Shown piece after piece: positions 7,672 through 16,652 of a stretch of 49,962 nucleotides of DNA (its first letter is position 1; each line of letters begins with the position of its first letter). This DNA comes from an uncultured Prochlorococcus sp. GTDB lineage: Bacteria > Cyanobacteriota > Cyanobacteriia > PCC-6307 > Cyanobiaceae. Position numbers and translations under genes: made by a program. The notes below the pieces were generated by a model. The model did not search any database. It worked only from the letters and a program-made list of their open reading frames with translations, and had not been told where the DNA came from. The DNA is taken from contig CACAYX010000008.1 in NCBI GenBank assembly GCA_902536775.1, positions 1 through 49,962 of the forward strand, read 5' to 3'.

Positions 7672-9783
7672 ATGAATTTTACTAAAAGTCAATGCCCATA
7701 TTGCGGTGTTGGCTGTGGTTTAAAAATGAAGCCTAAAAGTTCGGTTTCTGATGATAGATGGTTAGTAAGTGGAGATAAAGATAGTCCTTCAACTCAAGGT
7801 AAATTGTGTGTAAAAGGAGCAACAGTATGTGAGACTCTAAAAGATGGGAGATTAAAAGAACCACTTTATAGGGAAAATTTAAATGAAGAATTTAAAGAAA
7901 TTTCCTGGGACGAATCATACGAAATTATGAAAGAGAATATTCTGAGTTCTATAAAAAATTATGGACCTGATTCAATAGCTATGTATGGCTCAGGTCAATT
8001 TCATACTGAAGATTATTATGTAGCCCAAAAGCTTCTCAAGGGAGCAATAGGCACAAATAATTTTGATGCTAATTCAAGACTATGTATGAGCTCAGCAGTA
8101 GCTGGATATAACAGAAGTTTTGGCTCTGATGGCCCGCCTTGTTGTTATGAAGATATTGATCATTGCTCTTTAATTTTTTTAATAGGGACAAATACTGCAG
8201 AATGTCATCCGGTTCTTTTTGATCGAATTAAAAAACGTAAAAGAAGCGTAAATGATAATTTAAAAGTAATAGTAATCGATCCAAGAGAAACTGAAACTTC
8301 ATCCATAGCAGATTTTTACTTACAAATTTCTTCTGGAACAGATCTTTTTTTATTTATTGGGATTGCGAATTATCTTTATAAGAATCAATTAACTGATCAA
8401 AATTTCATTGATAAGTCGACCGAAAGCTATTTTCATTTTGTAAGACATATACAAAAATGGGATTTAAAAAAAATAAGTGAAATTTGCAATATATCCGAGA
8501 AAACAATTATTGATATTGCAAAATTATGGGGAGAAAGCAAAAATGTTCTAAGTCTCTGGTCGATGGGTTTAAATCAAAGGCAAGAGGGTACAGCAGCCGT
8601 AAACGGGCTAATAAATCTTCATCTAATGACTGGCCAAATAGGCAAAGAAGGTTCTGGTCCTTTTTCCTTAACTGGCCAACCAAACGCTATGGGTGGGAGA
8701 GAAGCTGGAGGACTATCGCACCTTCTTCCAGGATATAGGTTTGTAAAAAATAAAATAGATAGGAATGAAATTGAAAAAATATGGGGGTTCCCCGAGGGAA
8801 AGATATCTGCAAAACAGGGGCTATCTGCATTTGAACAAATAGAAGCTATAAAAAAAGGATCTGTGAAAATTTGGTGGATTGCAGCTACGAATCCTTTGGT
8901 TAGCATGCCTAATTTAAACTTTGTAAAAAAAGCACTTTCAAAATGTCCTTTAATTATCCTTAACGAATCTTATGAGCAAAGTGAATCAATTAAATATGCT
9001 CATCTAGTATTGCCCGCGGCTCAATGGAGCGAAAAAGATGGTGTTATGACAAATTCAGAAAGAAGAGTAACCCTTTGCCCATCTTTCAGAGAATCGAATA
9101 AAAATTCAAAACCAGATTGGCAAATATTTGCTGAATTAGGACAGAAAATAGGCTATTTCAAACAATTCGAATATGAATCTTCATCGGAAGTTTATGATGA
9201 ATTTTTAAAAACGACTACAAAAAGATTATGCGATATGAGCGGTTTATCATATCAATTATTAAAAAATCATGGTCCTCAACAATGGCCTTATCCTAAAGGC
9301 AGCGTACCTAGTACATCTTCAAAAAGATTATATGAAGATGGTTATTTCCCAACTGAGACTGGCAAAGCAAATTTTTGTATTGATGATCCTATAGGGTTGG
9401 CTGAACCCCCTTCTGATGATTACCCACTAATTTTGACAATTGGAAGATATCTAAGTCAATGGCATACAATGACAAGAACTTCTAAAGTTCAAAAACTTAC
9501 AAACAAGAATCCAGAACCGTTATTGGAAATTAATTCTAAAGATGCTTTATCTTTAAAAATCAAAAATGAACAAATAGTAAAAATTAAATCCAAAAGAGGG
9601 GAAGTTCAAGCAAAAGTTCAGATTACTGACAAAATTAAAACAGGTACAGTTTTCTTACCAATGCATTGGGGTTTTAGTCAAAAAAATAAGTGTGAAGTAA
9701 ACTCTTTGATGCATGAAAAGTCATGCCCGATATCAAAACAACCGGAATTAAAAGCATGCTCAGTAATAATAGTTCCAAACTAG
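7672..9783 (+). CDS. narB: assimilatory nitrate reductase, ferredoxin dependent
   Basis: N-terminal 4Fe-4S CPYCGVGCGL...GKLCVKGATVCETL, molybdopterin oxidoreductase body, GRYLSQWHTMTRT. Confidence 0.95.
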   Translation: MNFTKSQCPYCGVGCGLKMKPKSSVSDDRWLVSGDKDSPSTQGKLCVKGATVCETLKDGRLKEPLYRENLNEEFKEISWDESYEIMKENILSSIKNYGPDSIAMYGSGQFHTEDYYVAQKLLKGAIGTNNFDANSRLCMSSAVAGYNRSFGSDGPPCCYEDIDHCSLIFLIGTNTAECHPVLFDRIKKRKRSVNDNLKVIVIDPRETETSSIADFYLQISSGTDLFLFIGIANYLYKNQLTDQNFIDKSTESYFHFVRHIQKWDLKKISEICNISEKTIIDIAKLWGESKNVLSLWSMGLNQRQEGTAAVNGLINLHLMTGQIGKEGSGPFSLTGQPNAMGGREAGGLSHLLPGYRFVKNKIDRNEIEKIWGFPEGKISAKQGLSAFEQIEAIKKGSVKIWWIAATNPLVSMPNLNFVKKALSKCPLIILNESYEQSESIKYAHLVLPAAQWSEKDGVMTNSERRVTLCPSFRESNKNSKPDWQIFAELGQKIGYFKQFEYESSSEVYDEFLKTTTKRLCDMSGLSYQLLKNHGPQQWPYPKGSVPSTSSKRLYEDGYFPTETGKANFCIDDPIGLAEPPSDDYPLILTIGRYLSQWHTMTRTSKVQKLTNKNPEPLLEINSKDALSLKIKNEQIVKIKSKRGEVQAKVQITDKIKTGTVFLPMHWGFSQKNKCEVNSLMHEKSCPISKQPELKACSVIIVPN

Positions 9784-9792
9784 GCAATAAAC

Positions 9793-10254
9793 TTATTTAA
9801 GAATCTCATCAAATGCTCTATCTAAATTTTTGTGTTCATGACTGGGTCTAACTAATTTGCAAAAAGCAAATCTATCTAATTCGTTTAAATTACTCCATTT
9901 TTCAACTGAAATCTTAATCCCCCTTGCTAGTGCCGATTGTACGACTTGGTCAGGAACTTTATTTTTATTTTGCCAAGGTTGATTAATTGAACTTTCTATT
10001 TCTTTTGCTTCTCCATATTTTGAATTAGATGTAACTTCTTTTAAAAAAGTTTTTAAATCAATGAGATCGTTTTTTGAATCTGGCCAATCTACTATCTTAT
10101 TTTTTTCAATTAAATTAAAATCTTGCCAATGAGTAAGTTTTAATTTTATTCCAATTAAATCAAGTTTCCTCCTTACACACAAAGGAATGCATCTTAAGTC
10201 TTTAATAAAATCATCCTCGAAATTAAAATAATGATTTGATTGACTGTTAACCAA
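9793..10254 (-). CDS. narM: nitrate reductase associated protein (NarM-like)
   Basis: YFNFEDDFIKDLRCIPLCVRRKLDLIGIKLKLTHW matches my recollection of the family; located next to narB. Confidence 0.8.
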   Translation of the reverse strand: MVNSQSNHYFNFEDDFIKDLRCIPLCVRRKLDLIGIKLKLTHWQDFNLIEKNKIVDWPDSKNDLIDLKTFLKEVTSNSKYGEAKEIESSINQPWQNKNKVPDQVVQSALARGIKISVEKWSNLNELDRFAFCKLVRPSHEHKNLDRAFDEILK

Positions 10255-10355
10255 AATTAAATTGATATTTTATTAATAAATTAATGCTAAGTATAAAAAA
10301 TTGATATTAGCTTTATTAAAAATTTTATTTTTTGTATTATTGAATAAATTGCTAA

Positions 10356-10841
10356 ATGGAAATGGATAAATCTTTAACTCATATTAATGAAAGGGGAGAA
10401 ATGAACATAGTTGATATCTCAGATAAAGTAGAAACTAAAAGAGAGGCTTTAGCAGAAGGATTTATTAATTTAAATAAAGAAATATTAGAAAAAATAAAAA
10501 ATGAAAAAATTAAAAAAGGTGATATTTTTGCAGCGGCTAGATTTTCTGCAATAAATGGTGCAAAAAAAACCTCAGAACTTATTCCTCTCTGTCATAATTT
10601 ATCATTGAATAAAATCACAATTGATTTTGAAATTTGTGAATCAATGAAAGCAATTAAAATAATTGCTTTTTGCAAATCTCATTCTAAAACAGGTGTTGAG
10701 ATGGAGGCTCTTACATCAGTTTCAATTGGTCTTCTAACTCTATATGACATGCTCAAAGCTTTAGATCCTTTTATGACTATTGATAAGATTCGCCTTTTAG
10801 AAAAAAAAGGTGGTAAAAATGGAATATTAAAAAGAAGTTAA
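10356..10841 (+). CDS. moaC: cyclic pyranopterin monophosphate synthase MoaC
   Basis: LTHINERGEMNIVDISDK, SELIPLCHNLSLNKI, GVEMEALTSVSIGLLTLYDMLKALD. Confidence 0.95.
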   Translation: MEMDKSLTHINERGEMNIVDISDKVETKREALAEGFINLNKEILEKIKNEKIKKGDIFAAARFSAINGAKKTSELIPLCHNLSLNKITIDFEICESMKAIKIIAFCKSHSKTGVEMEALTSVSIGLLTLYDMLKALDPFMTIDKIRLLEKKGGKNGILKRS

Positions 10842-10853
10842 GTACTCACAATA

Positions 10854-12116
10854 ATGGGAATTGATATCAATAATCAGGGTCTTTATTTAAACGATGCTAT
10901 TAAAAAAATCTTGGAAGAGATGGATACTTTAATAGTGAATAATGAAATTTTACATAAGGAAGAGATCAATTTAGAAGAAGCACTTGGAAAAGTTTCTATG
11001 GAGGAAATCTTATCTGAGGAAGATATGCCAGGTTATAGATCATCAGTTATGGATGGATATGCGTTAGGAGAATCAACTAAAGGGAATAAATGGAAAATTG
11101 TTGGAGAGTCTTTTCCCGGAAAGCCATTTAATGATCTTCTTAAAAAAGGTGAAGCTGTAACTATTAGCACAGGTTCATTTGTGCCAGATAATTGTTTTTC
11201 TGTGATACCTCAAGAACAAGTTTCTTTAGAATTTTTAAACGGAAATGAGTATATTGTTAAAAAAGAAACATCATCTAATAACTCTTGGATTAGAGAAAAA
11301 AATGATCAAGTATTTAAAGGTGAAATATTAATCAAGAAGGGGGTAAAGATTACACCTGGGATTTTAAGTAAATTAGCAAGTTGTGGGATAAAAACTATAA
11401 AAGTTAGTAAAATTTCTAAATTAGGTTTACTAATTACTGGAGATGAACTTATCAAATCAGGAACTGCAAGAAAGAAAGGAGAAATATGGGAAAGTAATAG
11501 TATTTTGATAAAATCAATTGCAAAAAATCTTGGATTTGAAATTAATGAAATTCATATAGAAAAAGATAATTATCAAAATATTAAAAATTCTCTTAGAAAT
11601 ATTTCTGAATTTAATGATGTGGTTATTTCAGTTGGTGGGATATCAGTAGGTAAAAAAGATTTTTTAAAAGATATTATTAACGAGATAGGAGAGATTAAAT
11701 TTTGGAAACTATTTTTAAAGCCTGGAAAACCCTTTGCTTTTGGATTGATAAACAAAAAAATTCCTTATTTTGGATTACCTGGAAATCCCGTTTCAGCAGC
11801 TATTACTTTTATCCAACTTGTTTGGCCCGCACTTCAGAAACTTGAAGGAATTGCTAATATTGAATTCCCTCTTAGGATTAAGGTTAAGCTGAATTCTGAT
11901 TTGAAAAGAAGAAAAGGGAGACCTGAATTGCTTAGAGGAAAACTTATCGTTAATGAAGAAGGTGAATTAATTGCAGATATTTCTGAAGAACAATCCTCAT
12001 CAAAGATTAGTTCAATATCTAATTCAGATTTATTAATAGAAATACCCTCTGAAATTGATTTTTGTCAAAAAGGAAATTTATTATGGGCACAACTTTTAAA
12101 AAATAATTTTTTATAA
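10854..12116 (+). CDS. moeA: molybdopterin molybdenumtransferase MoeA
   Basis: DMPGYRSSVMDGYAL, LLITGDELI, GLPGNPVSAAITF. Confidence 0.95.
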   Translation: MGIDINNQGLYLNDAIKKILEEMDTLIVNNEILHKEEINLEEALGKVSMEEILSEEDMPGYRSSVMDGYALGESTKGNKWKIVGESFPGKPFNDLLKKGEAVTISTGSFVPDNCFSVIPQEQVSLEFLNGNEYIVKKETSSNNSWIREKNDQVFKGEILIKKGVKITPGILSKLASCGIKTIKVSKISKLGLLITGDELIKSGTARKKGEIWESNSILIKSIAKNLGFEINEIHIEKDNYQNIKNSLRNISEFNDVVISVGGISVGKKDFLKDIINEIGEIKFWKLFLKPGKPFAFGLINKKIPYFGLPGNPVSAAITFIQLVWPALQKLEGIANIEFPLRIKVKLNSDLKRRKGRPELLRGKLIVNEEGELIADISEEQSSSKISSISNSDLLIEIPSEIDFCQKGNLLWAQLLKNNFL

Positions 12117-12563
12117 TTCAAAGCCTAAGTCAGTATTCTTTTTTACCCATGAGGATCCTTTGAAAGTCCATTCTTTTTTCCAAAAAGGAACTTTGTATTT
12201 TGTAAATTCAAGTATTTCTTGGAGATATTTATTTGCTATGCCTCTATGATTAGCACTTACTGCTATTAAAATAATAGGCTCGTTAGGGTAAATGAAACCT
12301 ATCCTGTGCAAGAGAAAAATACATAAATCATCCTGTTTTTCAGAAATTTTCATTAAATATTTTTTAATATAATTTTCGGTCATCCCTTTATAATGAACAA
12401 TTTCTAGTTTCTTTAAATCATTTCCAAATTGATCAAAGGGCCTTACTCTCCCAATAAAAAATGAGTTTGCTGAATTTTTATTTACCTTTTCCCAAAGTTC
12501 GAATTCTTTATAAGGATTAAAAGTTTCTTCTAGGATTTTAAATTTTATTCTTAAATTATCCAC
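12111..12563 (-). CDS. moaE: molybdopterin synthase catalytic subunit MoaE
   Basis: SANHRGIANKYLQEILEFTKYKVPFWKKEW; probable GTG start at 12563 overlapping the moaD 3' end. Confidence 0.9.
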   Translation of the reverse strand: MDNLRIKFKILEETFNPYKEFELWEKVNKNSANSFFIGRVRPFDQFGNDLKKLEIVHYKGMTENYIKKYLMKISEKQDDLCIFLLHRIGFIYPNEPIILIAVSANHRGIANKYLQEILEFTKYKVPFWKKEWTFKGSSWVKKNTDLGFEL

Positions 12564-12807
12564 CGGTAAACATTGGCATAAATGCCACCTCATCATCCGG
12601 ATTAATAATCGCATCCATATCTGTAATTTCTTGATTAATAGAAACGATAATATTATCTTGCGGTAAATTAGAATTAATTAAATTCCATACAGAAAAAACC
12701 TTCATTTGAGAACCTTCAATTGTAAGAAATTTTTCATTCCATCCTAGATCTTCAGAGATACTAGATAATAAAACTACTTTAATTTTGTTAGATTTTTCAG
12801 TTTCCAT
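12556..12807 (-). CDS. moaD: molybdopterin synthase sulfur carrier subunit MoaD
   Basis: NQEITDMDAIINPDDEVAFMPMFTGG with C-terminal GG. Confidence 0.88.
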   Translation of the reverse strand: METEKSNKIKVVLLSSISEDLGWNEKFLTIEGSQMKVFSVWNLINSNLPQDNIIVSINQEITDMDAIINPDDEVAFMPMFTGG

Positions 12808-12842
12808 CTATAGTGATCTAGTAACTAATGGTTTAATTTTAA

Positions 12843-13337
12843 GTGGTTTCTATAGCTTTGCTTACTGTTTCTGATACTCGTAACACAAAAAATGATGAAA
12901 GTGGAAATTATCTCCTTCACGAGTCTGAGAGATCAGGACACAATGTCGTTGATAAGATAATTTGCAAAGATGATATTTATTTAATTAGAAAATATACAAG
13001 CGATTGGATCTCAGATCCAAATATTGATGTGATTATTACTACAGGTGGTACAGGAATTACAGCTAGGGACGTTACTCCTGAAGCTATTAGACCTTTATTA
13101 GATAAAGAGATTGATGGTTTTGGGGAGACTTTTAGATTTTTATCATTTAAAAAGATAGGAACTAGTACTTTACAAAGTAGGTGTATTGCGGGGTCTGCAA
13201 ATGGTAAGTTTTTATTCGTTTTGCCAGGATCTAAGGATGCTGTTATGACAGGTTGGCAAGATATAATTTCTTATCAACTTAATCAAAATACAAAACCTTG
13301 TAATTTAATAAATCTCATTGATAAGTTAAAAAAATAA
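12843..13337 (+). CDS. moaB: molybdenum cofactor biosynthesis protein MoaB/MogA
   Basis: SIALLTVSDTRN, TTGGTGITARDVTPEA, FVLPGSKDAVMTGW. Confidence 0.9.
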   Translation: MVSIALLTVSDTRNTKNDESGNYLLHESERSGHNVVDKIICKDDIYLIRKYTSDWISDPNIDVIITTGGTGITARDVTPEAIRPLLDKEIDGFGETFRFLSFKKIGTSTLQSRCIAGSANGKFLFVLPGSKDAVMTGWQDIISYQLNQNTKPCNLINLIDKLKK

Positions 13338-13346
13338 TTCTCTAGT

Positions 13347-14075
13347 TTATTTATTTATTAGAAATTGATTTGAGATCAATTTTTGATTTTTTATGCATTT
13401 AAGTAGAGAAGGATCTTTTATCTCATTTTCTAATTTTGATAATTGTTCAAAACTATTATCATTCCAGATGCTCCCTAAAGAAAAAATTGCATATTTAGCG
13501 ATTTCTAATTCTTTATTTAAAGAATATTTATAGAGTAATTTACAAACTATTTCGCTTTCTCTTCTTTTTAAAATAGAGATTATCTTGTAGTTGATTTTGA
13601 AATCATCGTAAATTCTTATTTGATCAATAAAAGATAATAATATTTGATCAGTTAATTTATGAGCTTTGAAATGAAGAATATTAAGACCTGCAATCCAAAA
13701 ATCTATGTCGCAAATATCGAATATTTCTCTAATTAATGTGAGTTCGATTTCTCCTCCCCAGGGCTCTAAAGCATTAATTATGTGAATATTTAACTTATTA
13801 TTTTGATAAAGATTTTTTAGTAAAAGATCTTTTGCATCTTTTTCATTAGTTAATTTAAGGGCCTCAATAAATTCAACTTTAAGGCCAAATTTTTTTATCA
13901 TCTTTTCAAGTAAAAAATAGCCTTTCCTTTCTTGCATACCTATTTTTTCCGCAATAACTTTGCGAATCTCAAAAGATAATTTCAATGAATAGTAGGAAAA
14001 AAGAATATCAAGATCTAATTTTTTTGAACCTAATCCATTTAAAACTTCTAATATTTCAGATTCATTTTTGTTCAT
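13347..14075 (-). CDS. HEAT-like repeat protein adjacent to nirA (possibly NirX-like)
   Basis: Alpha-helical repeat composition; downstream of and co-directional with nirA. Confidence 0.6.
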   Translation of the reverse strand: MNKNESEILEVLNGLGSKKLDLDILFSYYSLKLSFEIRKVIAEKIGMQERKGYFLLEKMIKKFGLKVEFIEALKLTNEKDAKDLLLKNLYQNNKLNIHIINALEPWGGEIELTLIREIFDICDIDFWIAGLNILHFKAHKLTDQILLSFIDQIRIYDDFKINYKIISILKRRESEIVCKLLYKYSLNKELEIAKYAIFSLGSIWNDNSFEQLSKLENEIKDPSLLKCIKNQKLISNQFLINK

Positions 14076-14084
14076 TGATATATT

Positions 14085-15704
14085 TTAGGTTTTTAACTTT
14101 GCATTAAACTTATTGATTAAAATTTCTTTGATTAAATTATAAATTTCATGTTTGCTAACTTTTTTAAATTCGGTTTCACCTAAAGTTTGCAGGTGATCTT
14201 GTCTCCCTCCAATACTGACATTATATCCATCCTCAGTTCCACCTCCCTCTTTTTTTACCTTTGTACCAGTCATGCCAATACCACCCATATGAGCTTGTCC
14301 ACAATTATTTGGACATCCTGTCCAATGGATTTTAACTTCCTCTGATAATTCAAGTTCTCGATCTAATTTTTCAGAAATATTCCTTGCTATATCTTTGGTA
14401 TTTGCAAGAGCAAAGCTACAATAACTACTCCCTGTGCATGAAACAGTACTTGCTGAAAAATGGGATGGATTTAATTTGAATTTATTCATAATTTCTTCAT
14501 TACCAAATTCTTCTAAAATATTATCTTTCAGGCCAACAATAATTAAATTTTGATCTTCGGTTAGTCTTACTTCACTCTGTCCATATTTTTCACTTAATCT
14601 TGCAATTTCTTGTATGTCTTCTACACATAATCTTCCTACTGGAATGTGTAATCCAGCAAAGTAAAGATTATTCTGTTTTTGTTTATTAATCCCAAATAAA
14701 CTTCTTTGTTTTTCGTTGAAAATTGAGCCTGGATCGTTCGATAAAGTTCCAAATTTTTCTTCTACAAGTTCTCTAAATTTTTCGATCCCTATAGAGTTCA
14801 AATAATATCTAAATCTTCCTTTATTTCTTAGAAATCTATCTCCATTATCTCGCCAAAGGGAACAAATAATTCCAGTTATTTTGCATATATCTTTTTCTTC
14901 TATCCAGACATCTAGAGGTATAGCATAAGCATTCAAAGTTGCTGATAAAATTCCTCCTACCCAGACACCAAAGCCTAAAATGCCATTTTTAAAAACAGGA
15001 TGAAAGATAAGATCATTATGTAAAAGAAAATTATCTTTTGCTCCTGCAACTGCAGTATTCCACTTCCTTGGTAAATTCGAGAATTCGGGGTTTCCATTAC
15101 CAGAATTTGTTAAGTAATTTTCTAATTCAGAAGTATATTTTCTAGTATCTATAATTTCTTCAGGATCAATTCCCGCTAGTGGATTGCCAGTAACATTCCT
15201 TGGATTATCCATTCCAGACTGAACGGATGTAATATCAACCTCTCTAAGTCTTTTAATAATATCTGGTAGATCATTTATCAAAACCCCCCTTAATTGAATA
15301 TTTTGCCTAGTTGTTATATCTGCAGAACCGTCTTCTCCATATCTAGCAACTATTGACGCTATTACTCTCAACTGATTAGAGTTCAAAATTCCATTGGGAA
15401 CTCTAAGCCTCATCATAAATCTTCCAGGAGTTTTTGGTCTCCAAAAAAGGCCATACCACTTTAAGCGCATTTGCAAATCTACTTCATCCATCTCTTCCCA
15501 CCCTTTAAGAGCGTAATCATCTAACTCTTCAAAAATTTTCAGACCATCTTTCTCCGCCTTTTGCTTTTCAATCTTATTTAATTTTTTATCATTTAAATAA
15601 TATTGCATATTAATTTTTATTCTTTTATTCATAGGAGATTTTAGACAATTTAATGTTCCCTCATATACAAATGTCAATAAATATTGATTATTTATTTTTG
15701 ACAC
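14085..15704 (-). CDS. nirA: ferredoxin-nitrite reductase
   Basis: FMMRLRVPNGIL, TTRQNIQLRG, siroheme/4Fe-4S CTGSSYCSFA and HWTGCPNNCGQAHMGGIGMTG. Confidence 0.95.
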   Translation of the reverse strand: MSKINNQYLLTFVYEGTLNCLKSPMNKRIKINMQYYLNDKKLNKIEKQKAEKDGLKIFEELDDYALKGWEEMDEVDLQMRLKWYGLFWRPKTPGRFMMRLRVPNGILNSNQLRVIASIVARYGEDGSADITTRQNIQLRGVLINDLPDIIKRLREVDITSVQSGMDNPRNVTGNPLAGIDPEEIIDTRKYTSELENYLTNSGNGNPEFSNLPRKWNTAVAGAKDNFLLHNDLIFHPVFKNGILGFGVWVGGILSATLNAYAIPLDVWIEEKDICKITGIICSLWRDNGDRFLRNKGRFRYYLNSIGIEKFRELVEEKFGTLSNDPGSIFNEKQRSLFGINKQKQNNLYFAGLHIPVGRLCVEDIQEIARLSEKYGQSEVRLTEDQNLIIVGLKDNILEEFGNEEIMNKFKLNPSHFSASTVSCTGSSYCSFALANTKDIARNISEKLDRELELSEEVKIHWTGCPNNCGQAHMGGIGMTGTKVKKEGGGTEDGYNVSIGGRQDHLQTLGETEFKKVSKHEIYNLIKEILINKFNAKLKT

Positions 15705-15769
15705 CGAATTTCATATTTTAGGAAACTCTTAAGCTCATAGAAATAAAGGCTTTTTCTTGGCCGGATCAC

Positions 15770-16039
15770 TTATCCGTAATTATGAGATACTTCTGTCCAT
15801 CCTTTTTGGTGTAGTTCGTGCCACTTTTCCCAGGCTGAATCTATGTTGAGTTTTTCAGAGGATTTGTACCCTCCAGGTTCTCCGAGGTGATTTGTGTAGA
15901 AAAGATGAGTATAAATTTTTAAATTAGGTTTAGGATAATTTTTGCATTCTTCGAAAAAGATAATTCTGCTTCCTTCGGGATTTAGAAGGCATCCGTTGGG
16001 TTTGCTGGTGCTACAACCAAATGAGTACTTAGGATCCAT
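15770..16039 (-). CDS. small conserved hypothetical protein
   Basis: 89 aa; C-terminal SAWEKWHELHQKGWTEV. Confidence 0.6.
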   Translation of the reverse strand: MDPKYSFGCSTSKPNGCLLNPEGSRIIFFEECKNYPKPNLKIYTHLFYTNHLGEPGGYKSSEKLNIDSAWEKWHELHQKGWTEVSHNYG

Positions 16040-16104
16040 ACTTTACCTTTAATCGGCTGGTTGATTATTAATACATTTGTACTATAAATTATATCCTCGT
16101 TGTT

Positions 16105-16371
16105 TTGCTGTCAATCCTTTTAAGTTTAAGTACTTATTTACTAATAATTATTATGTTTTTTAATAAAAAAGGTAATTTCTTTAAGCTTATGAATTATAGG
16201 GAAGATTTAGAAATCAAACTACAAAAAGCAACACTTGCAATGCAGGAAGTTGAAGAGGATATCTATAAAACTGATCAAGAGAAGCAAAAAATAATTTCCA
16301 AACTTATTGAATTTAAAGAAGCAATCATTTCAAAGGGAATTGAACTTAACATTGAAGTAAAGGCAGCCTAG
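16105..16371 (+). CDS. hypothetical protein, N-terminal TM plus coiled coil
   Basis: MLSILLSLSTYLLIIIMFF then a helical charged region. Confidence 0.5.
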   Translation: MLSILLSLSTYLLIIIMFFNKKGNFFKLMNYREDLEIKLQKATLAMQEVEEDIYKTDQEKQKIISKLIEFKEAIISKGIELNIEVKAA

Positions 16372-16444
16372 AATTATTTAATATCTCATGAATGTTTAAT
16401 AACTTTTAGAATAATGTTATTAACAAAGAAGGGTTATTTATCAA

Positions 16445-16606
16445 ATGCAGCCTGGTACTTTTGAATTATTGATCCTAGTATTTATCTTTTTAGGTCTTCA
16501 AGCTTGGTGGATTATCCCAATAATAATTAAAAATAATAAATTGAATAAGAGAGGTAAGGATCTAAGAGAGGAAATTAAGCAATTAGAAAAGTTATATAAA
16601 AAATAA
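16445..16606 (+). CDS. small membrane protein (53 aa)
   Basis: MQPGTFELLILVFIFLGLQAWWIIPIIIKNNKLNKRGKDLREEIKQLEKLYKK*. Confidence 0.6.
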   Translation: MQPGTFELLILVFIFLGLQAWWIIPIIIKNNKLNKRGKDLREEIKQLEKLYKK

Positions 16607-16652
16607 ATAAGATTTTTCTCAAAGTTGTTTAATCTGCATGAGGACTCAACTT

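Noticed and set aside
7114-8906. ORFs 7114-7299, 7359-7640, 8526-8738 and 8619-8906
   Set aside because: Out-of-frame or antisense ORFs inside nrtP and narB; no independent support.
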